A stretch of 64,000 nt of DNA from NCBI RefSeq assembly GCF_040802235.1, contig NC_133156.1, positions 26,431,343-26,495,342 of the forward strand, in the 5' to 3' direction. A model generated the notes under the pieces. That model saw nothing but the letters and a program-made list of their open reading frames with translations. It was not told where the DNA came from and made no database searches. The position numbers and the translations under genes are program-made. Positions 24,756 through 37,414 of the stretch are shown here, piece by piece (the first letter of the stretch is position 1; each line of letters begins with the position of its first letter). The DNA is from Manis javanica (Eukaryota > Chordata > Mammalia > Pholidota > Manidae).

Positions 24756-25613
24756 ATGAAAAGGCATAAGAATTTGATACAGACCATACTAACCCAGACA
24801 TCCTCCCCTGAGAAGAAATCTGGGGAGGTAGACCCAACCAGTCTCCCTGAAAAAGAATTCAAAATAAAGGTCATAACCATGCTGACAGAGCTACAGAGAA
24901 ATATGCAAGAGCCAAGGGATGAAGTCCAGAAGGACATTACAGAAATGAAACGTTCTCCAGAAGGATTTAAGAGCAGACTAGATCAGGTGCAAGAGGCTGT
25001 CAATGGAATATAAATCAGAGAACAGGAACGCATAGGAGCTGATGCAGAGAAAGAGAAAAGGATCTCCAGGAATGAATCAATATTAAAAGAACTGTGTGAT
25101 CAATCCAAATGGAAGAATATTTACATTATAGGGGTACCAGAAGAAGAAGAAGAGAGAGAAAAAGGGATAGAAAGTGTATTTGAAGAAATAATTGCTGAAA
25201 ACTTCCCCAAACTGGAGGAGGAAATAACCATTCAGACCATGGAAGTACACAGAACTCCCAACAAAAGGAACCTAAGGAGGAAAACACCAAGACACATAAT
25301 AATTAAAACAGCAAAGATCAAGGACAAGGACAGAGTTTTAAAGGCAGCTAGAGAGAGGAAAAAGGTCACCTACAAAGGAAAACCCATCAGGCTATCATCA
25401 GACTTCTCAACAGAAACCTTACAGGCCAGAAGAGAATGGCATGATATATTTAATGCAATGAAACAGAAGGGCCTTGAACCAAGAATACCGTATCCAGCAT
25501 GATTATCATTTAAATATGAAGGAGGGATTAAACAATTCCCAGTCAAGCAAAAGTTGAAGGAATTTGCCTCCCACAAATCACTTCTACAGGCTATTTTAGA
25601 GGGACAGCTCTAG
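24756..25613 (+). pseudogene. L1 ORF1 (RNA-binding chaperone protein), broken by two stops
   Basis: One frame runs from ATG 24756 to TAG 25611-25613 (285 codons), interrupted only by TAA 25011-25013 and TGA 25500-25502. The first part is charged and coiled-coil-like (KEFKIKVITMLTELQRN). After the first stop come the RRM and C-terminal domains, recognisable from IGVPEEEE, EVHRTPNKR, RHIIIK and ARREWHDIFNAMKQKGLEPRI. ORF1p coats L1 RNA as a trimer. It is followed about 310 bp later by ORF2, the usual arrangement. Confidence 0.9.
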
Positions 25614-25926
25614 ATGGGAGCACTCCTAAGGCTAAACAGATGTCACCAGAGAAAATAAAATCACAGCAAAGAAAGCAGACCAACAAAATACTAACTAAAG
25701 GCAAAAAATAAAATCAACTACCCACAAAAGCAGTTAAAGGAAACACAAAAGAGCACAGAATAAAACACCCAACATATAAAGAATGGAGGAGGAGGAATAA
25801 GAAGAGGGAGAAATAAAGAATCACCAGACAGTGTCTGTAATAGCTCAATAAGTGAGTTAAGTTAGGCAGTAAGATACTAAAGAAGCTAACCTTGAACCTT
25901 TGGTAACCACAAATATAAAGCCTGCA

Positions 25927-28900
25927 ATGGCAATAAGTACATACCTTTCAATAATCACGCTAAATGTAAATGGACTGAATGCACCAATCAAAAGACACAG
26001 AGAAATGGAATGGATAAAAAAGCAAGACCCATCCATATGCTGCTTACAAGAGACTCACCTCAAACCCAAAGACATGCACAGACTTAAAGTCAAGGGATGG
26101 AAAAACATATTTCATGCAAACAACAGACAGAAAAAAGCAGGTGTTGCAATACTACTATCAGACAAAATAGACTTCAAAATAAAGAAAGTAACAAAAGATA
26201 AAGAAGGACATTAGATAATGATAAAGGGCTCAGTCCAACAAGAGGATATAACCATTATAAATATATATGCACCCAACATAGGAGCACCAGCATATGTGAA
26301 ACAAATACTAACAGAATTAAAGGAGGAAATAGAATGCAATGCATTCATTTTGGGAGACTTCAACACACCACCGACTCCAAAGGACAGATCCACCAGACAG
26401 AAAATAAGTAAGGACACAGAGGCAATGAACAATACACTAGAACAGATGGACCTAGTAGACATCTACAGAACTCTACATCCAAAAGCAACAGGGTACACAT
26501 TCTTGTCAAGTGCACATGGAACATTCTCCAGAATAGACCATATACTAGGCCACAAAAAGAGCCTCAGTAAATTCAAAAAGACTGAAATTCTACCAACCAA
26601 CTTTTCAGACCACAAAGGTATAAAACTAGAAATAAATTGTACAAAGAAAGCAAAAAGGCCCACAAACACATGGAGGCTTAACAACATGCTCCTAAATAAT
26701 AAATGGACCAATGACCAAATTAAAATAGAGATCAAGCAATATATGGAAACAAATGACAACAACACAAAGCCCCAACTTCTGTGGGACGCAGCAAAAGCAG
26801 TCTTAAGAGGAAAGTATATAGCAATCCAGGCATACTTAAAGAAGGAAGAACAATCCCAAATGAATAGTCTAATGTCACATTTATCGAAATTGGAAAAAGA
26901 AGAACAAATGAGGCCTAAAGTCAGCAGAAGGAGGGATATAATAAAGATCAGAGAAGAAATAAATAAAATTGAGAAGAACAAAACAATAGAAAAAATCAAT
27001 GAAACCAAGAGCTGGTTCTTTGAGAAAATAAGCAAAATAGATAAGCCTCTAGCCAGACTTATTAAGAGAAAAAGACAGTCAACACACATCAACAGAAGCA
27101 GAAACGAGAATGGAAAAATCACAACAGACTCCACAGAAATACAAAGAATTATTAGAGACTACTATGAAAACCTATTTGCTAACAAGCTGGAAAACGTAGA
27201 ATAAATGGACAACTTCCTAGAAAAACTCCAAGGAAGAAACACAAAATTTAAACAAACCAATTACGAGCAAAGAAATTGAAGCGGTAATCAAAAACTACCC
27301 AAGAACAAAACCCCCAGGCCAGATGGATTTACCTCGGAATTTTATCAGACATACAGAGAAGACGTAATACCCATTCTTCTTAAAGTTTTCCAAAAATTAG
27401 AAGAGGAGGGAATACTCTCAAACTCATTCTATGAAGCCAACATCACCCTAATACCAAAACCAGGCAAAGACCCCAACAAAAAAGAAAATTATAGACCAAT
27501 ACCCCTGATGAACGTAGATACAAAAATACTCAACAAAATATTAGCAAACTGAATTCAAAAATACATCAAAAGGATCATACACCATGACTAAGTGGAATTC
27601 ATCCCAGGGATGCAAGGATGGTACAACATTCAAAAATCCATCAACATCATCCACCACATAAACAAAAAGAAAGACAAAAACCACATGATCATCTCCATAG
27701 ATGCTGAAAAAGCATTCAACAAAATTCAACATCCATTCATGATAAAAACTCTCAGCAAAATGGGTATACAGGGCAAGTACCTCAACATAATAAACGCCAT
27801 ATATGATAAACCCACAGCTAACATCATACTAAACAGTGAGAGGCTGAAAGCTTTTCCTCTGAGATCGGGAACAAGACAGGGATGCCCACTGTCCCCACTG
27901 TTATTCAACATAGTACTGGAGGTCCTAGCCATGGCAATTAGACAAAACAAAGAAATACAAGGAATCCATACTGGTAAAGAAGAAGTTAAACTGTCACTAT
28001 TTGCAGATGACATGATATTGTACATAAGAAAACCTAAAGACTCCACTCCAAAACTACTAGAACTGATATCGGAATACAGCAAAGTTGCAGGATACAAAAT
28101 TAACACACAGAAATCTGTGGCTTTCCTATACACTAACAATGAACCAATAGAAAGAGAAATCAGGAAAACAATTCCATTCACAATTGCACCAAAAAGAATA
28201 AAATACCTAGGAATAAACCTAACCAAAGAAGTGAAAGATCTAGACCCTGAAAACTATAAAACACTCTTAAGAGAAATTAAAGAGGACACTAACAAATGGA
28301 AACTCATCCCATGGTCTTGGCTAGGAAGAATTAATATCATCAAAATGGCCATCCTGCCCAAAGCAATACACAGATTTGATGCAATCCCTATAAAATTACC
28401 AACAACATTCTTCAATGAACGGGAACAAATAGTTCAAAAATTCATATGTAAACAGCAAAGACCCTGAATAGCCAAAGCAATCCTGAGAAGGAAGAATAAA
28501 GTAAGGGGGAATCTCACTCCCCAACTTCAAGCTCTACTATCACAGAAATCAAGAAAATTTGGTATTGGCACAAGAACAAAGCCACAGAACAGTGCAACAG
28601 AATAGAGACTCCAGACATTAATCCAACATACATGGTCAATTAATATACGATAAAGGAGCCATGGATATACAATAGGGAAATGACAGTCTCTTCAACAGAT
28701 TGTGCTGGCAAAACTGGACAGCTACACATAAGAGAATGAAACTGGATCACTGTCCAACCCCATACACAGAAGTAAATTCGAAATGAATCAAAGACCTGAA
28801 TGTAAATCATGAAACCATATTAAAACTCTTAGAAAAAAACATAGGCAAAAATCTCTTGGACGTAAACACGAGCGACTTCTTCATGAACATATCTCCCCGA

Positions 28901-29724
28901 GCAAGGAAAACAAAAGCAAAAATGAACAAGTGGAACTATATCAAGCTGAAAAGCTTCTGTACAGCAAAGGACACCATCAATAGAACAAAAAGGTATCCTA
29001 CAGTATGGGAGAATATATTCGTAAATGACAGATCCGATAAAGGCTTGACATCCAAAATATATAAAGAGCTCACACACCTCAACAAACAAAAAGCAAGTAA
29101 TCCAATTAAAAAAGGGCAGAGGAGCTGAATAGACAGTTCTCTAAAGAAGAAATTCAGATGGCCAACAGACACATGAAAAGATGCTCCACATCGCTAGTTA
29201 TCAGAGAAATGCAAATTAAAACCACAATGAGATATCACCTCACACCAATAAGGATGGCTACCATCCAAAAGGCAAACAACAAATGTTGGTGAGGTTGTGG
29301 AGAAAGGGGAACCCTCCTACACTGCTGGTGGGAATGTAAATTAGTTCAACCATTGTGGAAAGCAGTATGGAGGTTCCTCAAAATGCTCAAAATAGACTTA
29401 CCATTTGACCCAGGAATTCCACTTCTAGGAATTTACCCTAAGAATGCAGCAGCCCAGTTTGAAAAAGACAAATGCACCCCTATGTTTATCGCAGCACTAC
29501 TTACAATAGCCAAGAAAAGGAAGCAACCTAAATGTCCATCAGTAGATGAATGGATAAAGAAGATGTGGTACATATACACAATGGAATGTTATTCGGCCAT
29601 AAGAAGAAAACAAATCCTACCATTTGCAACAACATGGATGGAGCTAGAGGGTATTATGCTCAGTGAAATAAGCCAGGTGGTGAAAGACAAGTACCAAATG
29701 ATTTCACTCATATGTGGAGTATAA
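25927..29724 (+). pseudogene. L1 ORF2 (endonuclease-reverse transcriptase), heavily broken
   Basis: The N-terminal endonuclease domain shows LNVNGLN, CLQETHLK, LGDFNTP and FSDHKG. The reverse transcriptase shows [13 protein letters not shown] and the catalytic FADD at 28000-28011. The C-terminal Cys motif ([14 protein letters not shown]) lies near 29296-29337 and the frame ends SLICGV at 29724. Nonsense codons in the main frame are TAG 26212, TAA 27202, TGA 27550, TAA 27589, TGA 28465 and TGA 29290. Frameshifts occur near 27250 and 27316, with more between 28467 and 29290. Length is close to the normal ~1270 codons, so decay is by point changes rather than truncation. Confidence 0.93.
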
Positions 29725-30171
29725 GAACAAAGAAAAACTGAAGGAACAAAACAGCAGCAGAATCACAGAACCCAAGAATGGACTAACAGTTACCAAAGGT
29801 AAAGGGACTGGGGAGAATGGGAGGGAAAGGAGGGATAAGGGCAGGGAAGAAGAAAGGGGGTATTACGATTAGCATGTAGAATGTAGGAGGAGGGTTATAG
29901 GGAGGGCTGTGCAACACAGAGAAGGCAAGTAGTTATTCTACAACATCTTACTATGCTGATGGACAGTGACTATAATGGAGTTTGTGGGGGGGACTTGGTG
30001 AAGGGGGGACCCTAGTAAACATAATGTTCTTCATGTAGTTGTAGATTAATGATAACAAAATTAAAAAAAAATTTTAAATGGAAAACTCATATATATTGCT
30101 TGCCAAAAGTAGATGAACAAAAATTAAAAATACAGTGAAATAAGTGCTATTAAATTCTAGCTACCTACACC

Positions 30172-31859
30172 CGCCTGTCAAAGAGTCTTAGCCTGAGGTC
30201 TGCTCTGCCCTCTGCCTTTATTTGAAAAAGAGAAACTGGCAAGTGGCAAAAAGGTGTTAAAGTCATAGCAGCAGCAACATCAAGCCTTTTTGATGCCATC
30301 AGATAAACTGAAGAGGGAAAAACTTTCGCACCATGTACTTCAATCTTAAGACTTGTCTATACAAAACATCTTCCCAGCTGCCAGGCCCATGAAACCCACA
30401 TTCTGAGAACTGGTATACCACAAGCAAAGTGCCACCTGTTTGTGCAAGCAAAAGAGAAACATCTGAATGGAGTACAAAGATAAAACCTGGAGAGACATAA
30501 AACTTAAGAGACTGCCAGGCTCACTAAAATCAAGGAGTGAAAGGAGATGAGACTGAAAGGAGGCGAGGCTGCCGAGCTGGGAGTGGCTGGGGATAGCCAG
30601 GCCTCGGCCTCTGGGTATTACCTTTGCTGCTTCCTTACATGTTCCCCAAGTCAGCAGATGCTGAAGTTTTCGTTAGGCTCTTCAATACATGGAAGATAAG
30701 GAGATGTGGGCCAGGGTCTCTGGAGAAGGCCCAAGGGGATAGAGAGAATAATTAGGACAGATGGCTCCCGACTTCTGTGCCAGTGAGGACCCATTTTGCA
30801 TTTACCCTCCTGCAGTCAAAATATTTCAGTCCCCTAAACTGCATGATCAGTTCTTGATGATTGTTCTTTTGTTTTCTTAACCAACAACATATATTCTCCC
30901 CAGTCATCATGAGAGACGATACCAAGTTGTTCTAATTCCAGCCAAAGTTCAGGAGGAGATGTGACAGGAGAATTACTTAGGATGGTCTTACCTGGGTGGC
31001 CATAGTGAGGAACTCTGGCTGGTTCCGAATCAAGTGCTCTCAGCACAGTCCCCATGCCCTGCTCTAACCCCACACACAGAATATGAATTCAGGACCTTTT
31101 CTGTGGGGCCACCAACTATATTACACCACAGAGAACTGGTATGGGAAAGGGAATGGAACAGCCTTGATGGTAATTTTGTAAAAGACAGCATAGAGCATCA
31201 TAAGCTCAGTTGCTTGTTCTCACCTTCATTCGGAAACCCACACATAAATACGGGAACAATTCTTCCTTTATAGACTGCAATGAAATCACAGAGAAGCAAA
31301 TGTAGTTTGCAGGAGCTGCCTCCCACCTGCAGGGCTCCCAGTGTTTGATAACTCGATAACCTCACCGCTGGTTGGTGGAATAACGGTATAAGGTATGTGG
31401 CTGCAATGCAGCTGCAGAAAATGCCCAGCGGGGCCTCTCCAAGGTGTTCCATGGAAGCAGCAGGACTGGTCCCCGGCAGAATCATCAGAGAAGCAAGGCC
31501 CGTCCAGCTCCTCCTTAGTGACAGTCAGCCCCCAGAGTACACAGGGTTTCGGGGTTTGCAGAGAGCTCCCTTTATCTCATTTCATGCTCACAATCTTCTG
31601 GAGGAAAAGTGGAACAAGACAACTGATTCCCAGTATCTGAAATGAGATGAACCCCAAACTCCCACTGCCTAAGATGACCCCTCCTGACCCTGCCCACCTA
31701 CCTGAAATTCACAGCTTTCACGTCTGGCATGGAAGACTGTCTCATAAGAAACAAAAATGCTACAAATTTTAGTCATGGCTTTCCTTCTCACATTCTAGTA
31801 AACATTGTCTGAGTGTACAAGCTGCCACATCCCCACAGCTGTGTTAATTTCTAACTCAC
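30172..31859. other. Unassigned intergenic stretch
   Basis: No repeat, gene or RNA could be recognised across this 1.7-kb stretch. Base composition is ordinary and the open frames are short and random-looking. Confidence 0.5.
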
Positions 31860-32325
31860 ATCAGCTTCCTTACCTTCACCCCACGACCTGCTCCTCAGCA
31901 CTTCCTGCAGTTGGTCTTCATTTGTCTCTCCTGCTTTACTCCCCACGGCTCACACCCTCGGCTGGGACCCATCGGCTGTCTTCCAAGTCAGTTCTGCCCC
32001 CACACCTTGGCTCTGGCCAAGCTTAGTCTCTAGAATGTCCCCCTCCCACTGATCTACCATTGACCCATCCCCAAAGTGTGAGGTCTGCCTCCTCCAGGAA
32101 GCAACAGGTCCCTCTGGAGCGTGCCCATGACCTCTTTATGGCGCCCAGCCTCTCCTCCCATGCTGTAGGAGTCTGTTTCCCAGAAAATGTATTCCTCCCA
32201 GGTGGGGATTATGCCATCTTCCCCACTGCATTCCTGGCACTAGACCCAGCAGCCCCCACAAAGTGACTGTCTTTGGAGAGTCTCAAAGAATGCTGCCTGA
32301 ATGAATAAATGACTCACTGGATAAG
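31860..32325 (+). mobile_element. L2 LINE 3' region, diverged
   Basis: GTGAGGTCTGCCTCCTCCAGG, ACTGCATTCCTGGCACTAGA and GCTGCCTGAATGAATAAATGA follow L2. Confidence 0.65.
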
Positions 32326-32327
32326 CA

Positions 32328-32580
32328 AGTGAACACAGGCTTGGGAGTCAGATATAACTGGCTTCAAACCCTAATACTGATCTAGTCTTTAGTTTAGCCC
32401 ACGTGACCAAAGTGACTCACTTATACCGAGCTTCAACTTCATCATCTGTAACATGTGTAAGAGCCAGAATATCCTCCTCAGGGGCGCTGGGAGGATTAAA
32501 TGACATAATATATGCTAAACTCTCAGCACATGCCTGGGGCAAGAAAAGCATTCAATAGGTTGTACCCATACCTGTTGAGC
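32328..32580 (+). mobile_element. MIR SINE
   Basis: CTTGGGAGTCAGATATAACT, TTCAACTTCATCATCTGTAA and GGGAGGATTAAATGACATAA fit forward MIR over nearly its full length. Confidence 0.88.
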
Positions 32581-32724
32581 TGGAATCTCAACTTTATACC
32601 AAGCCCTGAAATAGACACTGGAGAATCTGCAATTGGTAAAATGCAGTCCTTCCTCACATTTTAATTGCTTTATTTATGTAAGTCTGATTTACCCAATTAA
32701 TGGGCTACCATTTGCCTAGCACTA

Positions 32725-32940
32725 ATTCCAGTAATAACAGAGCACGTTCCTTGTGCTAAACTGCTTATATTAATTATCTGTGATCTTCACAATAACCCTA
32801 TAAATTAGACACACTTAACAGATTAGGAAACAAGGCTGTAGAGTTAACTTGCTTAAGGTCATGTGGCTAACAAGGGGCCAGACAGACCTGAGCATACTTA
32901 TCTGACTCCAAAGATGAATCTTTCTCTTAATCTCAATACC
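32725..32940 (-). mobile_element. MIR SINE
   Basis: GATCTTCACAATAACCCTAT, GATTAGGAAACAAGGCTGTA and TTAAGGTCATGTGGCTAACA fit reverse MIR. 32941-33579 is mostly unassigned. Confidence 0.85.
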
Positions 32941-33579
32941 AAGCTCTTGTCTCTAAGAACTTGTCATTGACTTTTTTGTACCCTTACACTGACTTCTGTT
33001 ATACAAGGGTAACACATTAGACTGTACATATCTATGAAACATCTACAAAACACAGTTTGTGTATGGGCTCTGGGTCCCTGAGGGGTAGGATAGCTAGTGG
33101 TAAATGAGGTTAGAGAGAGAGAGAAGGAGAGTGGGCAGTAGGGGCAAGGCAAGATGTCCAGTTTTCAGGTCAACCCTTCCCTCAACCACTACCTGGCACA
33201 CGCTGGGTGACCTGAATGAACGCTCTAACGGGAGACCCAAGGAGGCACCAGATCAGACACCCTGAGTGGGCAAAAGAAACTCAACGGCTTAAGGAATTGG
33301 GAAGGTGGACAGGGCAGAAATGAAACAGAGGAGAACCAAAGCAAAGCTAGTTTCATGTGAGAAGAGTTTGTTCTAACCCACCTCACCTGATGTTAGGCAA
33401 ATGGCCTAGCTCCAGGCATGTCCTTACTAAACCAGGGTACTGAAAACCTGCCCGGCCAAGCTTGTGGGATCACTGAGAGACTCTAAGATTCCTTAAAGTG
33501 CTTGGAAAAAATATTCGAGAATGATTTTTCTTTTAACATACTCTTTAGAGCTGTAACTGCCATCTGATGCAAAGTGCAT

Positions 33580-33790
33580 TGCCCAGTTGGTCCATAAGCA
33601 GGGTCTGCATCCTGGCTTTGCTTCCTTCGGCTAGTCAGCTGCCTTGAGCAAACTCCTCAGCCTCCTAGTCTATTTCCTCTCTGTGAATGAGGGATATGAC
33701 CATTGACTCTCGAGGCGGGCCTGAGGGCTAAGTGTGCAGATGTATACATTAGCTTGTTGCATATTGTTGCACACAGTATGTTACTGTGTC
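33580..33790 (+). mobile_element. MIR SINE
   Basis: GGGTCTGCATCCTGGCTTTG, GAGCAAACTCCTCAGCCTCC and TCTGTGAATGAGGGATATGA fit forward MIR. A second, weaker piece may lie at 33830-33960; 33961-34674 is unassigned. Confidence 0.7.
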
Positions 33791-34674
33791 TGAGATTTCT
33801 ACAACTGCAATAGAAAATGGCATGATTAGCCAGAAATGGTCCTAGCTCTGGGGTCAGAAAAACTAGCCTTGAAGTCTCAACTTTATACCTTATTAACTGT
33901 GCCTCTGTATTTATTTATTATGAAAGCACTACTTTATTCCTCTTCTTTAACGTGGAGATACTAAGTAGACAAACATATTTATTAAGTACCTACCATGCAC
34001 AGTAATTTCTTATCAAAGAGCTTATATAAAAGAATTTATATAAGAAAGGTTTTGCATCAATTTTGGCCCAACCTTAATAAATCTCAAAATTTACCCGACA
34101 GACTTACTCTGGGAGCAGCTTTGCTCTCACCCAAGGCGGGAGCTGGAGACTTGGGATCTCCTCTTGCTGTTCTCTAAATGACCAAAGCACAAGATCAGCT
34201 TTTCTATTCCCGGGACACGTGTTTTGTTGGTGTACTAATAACACAGGCACTGAAAATTCAGGTCAATGATTTGGAGGGAAACTGGAGAAACTGCCATCAG
34301 CCTTTGGGAACCCAATATTAGACTCTAAGTTTTTAAAACAAAAAAGGACCTCTTGCTTCTGAAATTCATGAGAAAACTTCCTTTAATGAGTGCCGGCAGC
34401 CAGGATCCCAGAAGTGCTACTGTGTTTTTATCTTGCACTGTTAGCTTTGGAAAGTGGCCGGAGGCCTCAAAGGCTCAGGTCTCCAGCCTCACAGGCAGCT
34501 ATCAACTGACTGCTCAGAGGCACAAGCTCTGGATTCTCTAGAGGACCTGCGCAGACCTCTTCTGACAGAGCCCTGAGATACTACTAGAAGCGAAACATTG
34601 AGACAGCCCCCAGGAAGTGCAGGTCACAGACACAGACTAGGGACCATGTGGGAGAAGGGAAGTGGTGGTAACAA

Positions 34675-34915
34675 AAACAACAGTGGTAGTAAGTGGGCAC
34701 TTTCTCTGTGCTAGGCTACATGATAAGTGCTCTTCACGCATGATGACACAAAATCCCAATGAGGTAAGCAGCATTATAATCACCATTTATAGGTAGGGGA
34801 AGTGAGGTTCAGAGATGTTAATTAACTTTCCCAAGGTCACACATTAGTAAGTAGGGAAGCCAGAATTTGAACCCCAGAGCCCACAGTCTTGGTCATGTGA
34901 CCACTGCCTATCTGT
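34675..34915 (-). mobile_element. MIR SINE, well preserved
   Basis: TGCTCTTCACGCATGATGAC, GGGGAAGTGAGGTTCAGAGA, CCCAAGGTCACACATTAGTA and GAATTTGAACCCCAGAGCCC are consecutive reverse MIR landmarks. 34916-35360 is unassigned. Confidence 0.92.
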
Positions 34916-35365
34916 ATATTAAATGAATAAAGACTTATCTGTTGAATATAACCTTTGCTCCCAGGAGCATTCCTTAGCCAGCTACACTGCGCATCTCTGG
35001 AACATGAAGGTGTGAGTAAGAACAGACCAAGAAACCCAGTCCCTCCTAAGATGTTTGAATCTCCTCTGCACTATCCCTGCCAAGGGAACACCCAGTACCT
35101 GCCCTCAGACCTTAACCATCTCGTAAGACCACCCCATCACCTCGCAAGAACTTTGGCTCCAAAACAATCCTGTATTGAGCTGAAATATGTCTGCTTAAAA
35201 TGTCTACCCCACTGGTTTTATTTCTGCCTCCTTGGATGGCACAGAAGAGATTCAACCCTTCTTCCACTTAACAATCCTCTAGGTACTTTGGAAACAATAC
35301 TTCTGGTCCCTTCAGAGATACCATCCCCACAGAAAAGCATACTAAAGCATTTATTACTTGTTCAC

Positions 35366-35783
35366 TGTCTTGCCAATGGGTTTCAACCCTGGACAAATTC
35401 ACTATGGATTCAATGAGCCCAAAGAAATGACAGTGGAACATTCTTGGGGTGAAAGGGTTTATACCCAACTTTATTCCCACAGTGGCAGGTCAATCACTAG
35501 AATCCCATCCACTCAGAGCAAGTCCACATGCAGCAAGCTGGTCCCTGCCTCTGGGCCTCTCTGCCCCTGCAGCCATCTCAGTCTCTGTTCTCTGAGATGC
35601 CACCACTCCAGCCTCTGCTCTGCTCTCCTGCACCCTTGCAGCTCTACCACCATGTTGCCCACAGCACTGGGTGGAACTCTTTATATAGAGTCAGTAACAA
35701 TGTATTGCCCACACGTGTGTAGTGAGCAAGCCGACCAGAGCCAGGTGAGAATCCTGTGCACAGAAGACTTCACTTTATCCACA
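35366..35783 (-). mobile_element. Solo LTR of an endogenous retrovirus (418 bp)
   Basis: On the - strand the LTR runs TGTGGATAAAG to GGCAAGACA, with a TATATAA box (plus-strand 35691-35698) and AATAAA (plus-strand 35470-35475). Exact 5-bp duplications TTCAC lie at 35361-35365 and 35784-35788. No internal viral sequence remains, so it is a recombination-derived solo LTR. It interrupts L2-like DNA. Confidence 0.93.
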
Positions 35784-35788
35784 TTCAC

Positions 35789-36060
35789 ATGCTCAAATAA
35801 ACATTGCCTGGATCCTCACCACAGATCAAACACTCTGCTATCTATGTGCTGAAGGGACTGTGGAGCTTAAATTCTTGGAGAGAAGATAAAAATATACACA
35901 AATGGTTATATTACAAGGTAGAAAACTATGTAACTGTAGGACTACCTGAAGGAGAGCTGTAGAAGTTCAGAGGAAAGATCTTTTCCAGCTGGGTCATATG
36001 TGAAGATGACACAGAGTAGCCGTTGTTCAAGCCTGATCTTAAAACATAAGAGGTGTTACT
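35789..36060 (-). mobile_element. L2 LINE, antisense, diverged
   Basis: GTGGAGCTTAAATTCTTGGA with AAATATACACAAATGG follows reverse L2; the piece left of the LTR (35341-35365) may belong to it. Confidence 0.5.
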
Positions 36061-36104
36061 GACCATCTGCTGTTTCAAAGAACCGGGTAGTCAGAGGGTC
36101 TGGG

Positions 36105-36300
36105 GTGGTGTAATAATGAGAGCCCTGGACTTTGAATGGATCTGCCACACTGTAGCCGACCCTCTCTGTGCCTGATCCTCCTCATTTATAAAGTGGAACT
36201 AATAACACCTGCTCTATCCTCAAGTTGCCATTAGGGTTAGGTACAAGTGTCTTGAACTAAGATGATAATGAAAGTAAAATGCCCTGGGTGTGCAAGGAAT
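36105..36300 (+). mobile_element. MIR SINE
   Basis: GAGAGCCCTGGACTTTGAAT, CTCTGTGCCTGATCCTCCTC and GTGGAACTAATAACACCTGC fit forward MIR. 36301-37409 is unassigned apart from an L2 scrap (36845-36920). Confidence 0.75.
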
Positions 36301-37414
36301 TATTCCTCTTTGAAGATGGCCGGGACACTTCTACAGTTTGGTGGGAGCTGGAGGAATCAGAAGACACATGCTTTGGTGAGGGCCACACTGAGGGGCTTCT
36401 ATTCCAGCACAAGCAGAGAGAGAAGGTAAAAAACACTGAAATGTCAGGGTGAAGCAACATGGCCTGAGCGTGAGCTGAAGCAACCAAATCAGAGCTGCAG
36501 CTCCCCGGCCCCATCTCATTACAGAATAATCCTATAAGGCACGATCAAAAGAAGGATCAACAGCTCAAACATATTCTCAGCCACCTAACTTGAGAGGAAA
36601 AGGCCTACTGAGAGATTAAGACACTCGGGACATGTCTGAGAGATTTTCCTGCAGTTAGAGCTTCACTAATTGCTATTCAGCATCAGCAGCCACCCCACCT
36701 GGCTCGTGATCACTCCACCTGAGAAAGGGGAGCCTGCCCTCCTGCAGAGTGAAGGGCCCACAGCACAGCACTGAGGGAGGGGGGTGGTGAGCTTCTGTAA
36801 GGTCAAGTGAGGCACCTTCTGCCTGTGATTTAGGTTTTATGCCCACATAATCAATCAACCATCAAGAAGCATTTATTGAGCACTATATGAATCAGGGCTC
36901 TTTTAGGTGTAAAGGGAAGAGAAATACCACTGAAACTGGGTTAAAGACAAAATAAATTAATTGGTCAATTTATCCTCCTCTTTGTTGGGTTTTGGTGGGG
37001 GGAGGGGACAGTGAGCTCTCTTCCTTCCTCAAAGCACTAAATCTAATTAACTGTGACTGAGTAAACTTGGGTCATGTATTTATTCCCGAGCCAGTTCCTA
37101 TTCAGGTATGGGATTATATTGATTAGGCAGTCCTGTGTCAGGCCCTCCTACCCCGGGATCTTGGGCCAACCGCAGCCAAGCCACCTGGACTGACAGTGGG
37201 TGAGGCAAAGCCTGTTCTTCGTGGAAAATCTGGGTGCTATTATCAGAAGAATGACAAATGGGTGTTGGTTGGGCAAACACAACAGATGTGTCTATTCTCA
37301 AAACTCTTCTGGTAGAAACCCAAAAAAGAAATCCACAATAACACCCTACTTTTTCATCAAGCAAACTATTCTTTAGTTGATAGGAAGTTGCCACATGTAA
37401 AATTAATAGTAAAC

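Larger units (their letters stand above)
23961..30071 (+). mobile_element. LINE-1, near full length, inactive
   Basis: This 6.1-kb element has the complete L1 layout: a 5' UTR opening with GAGCCAAGATGGTGGC (a YY1-like core), ORF1, ORF2, a 3' UTR and an A-rich tail. It belongs to the same young L1 group as the fragments at 41759 and 57092, which share its 3' UTR. Both ORFs carry stops and frameshifts, so it cannot transpose on its own. It interrupts a MIR whose pieces lie at 23865-23960 and 30120-30170. No clean target-site duplication was found. Confidence 0.95.
23865..30170 (+). mobile_element. MIR SINE split by the full-length L1
   Basis: The left piece (23865-23960) ends GAGTATAAAATGCTTC and the right piece (about 30120-30170) continues ATAAGTGCTATTAAATTCTAGC, both in MIR order. 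The L1 occupies 23961-30071. The intervening 48 bases are discussed in the findings. Confidence 0.55.

Noticed and set aside
26463..27134. 223-residue hydrophobic open frame on the - strand
   Set aside because: It is the antisense shadow of A-rich L1 ORF2 sequence; the hydrophobicity comes from reversed Lys/Asn codons.
27592..28467. 291-residue open frame with reverse transcriptase motifs as a real gene
   Set aside because: It is a piece of L1 ORF2 between two nonsense codons; the apparent start is a GTG inside the domain.
34955..35852. Overlapping open frames of 153 and 164 residues
   Set aside because: They run across an ERV LTR and flanking L2-like DNA; no conserved domain.
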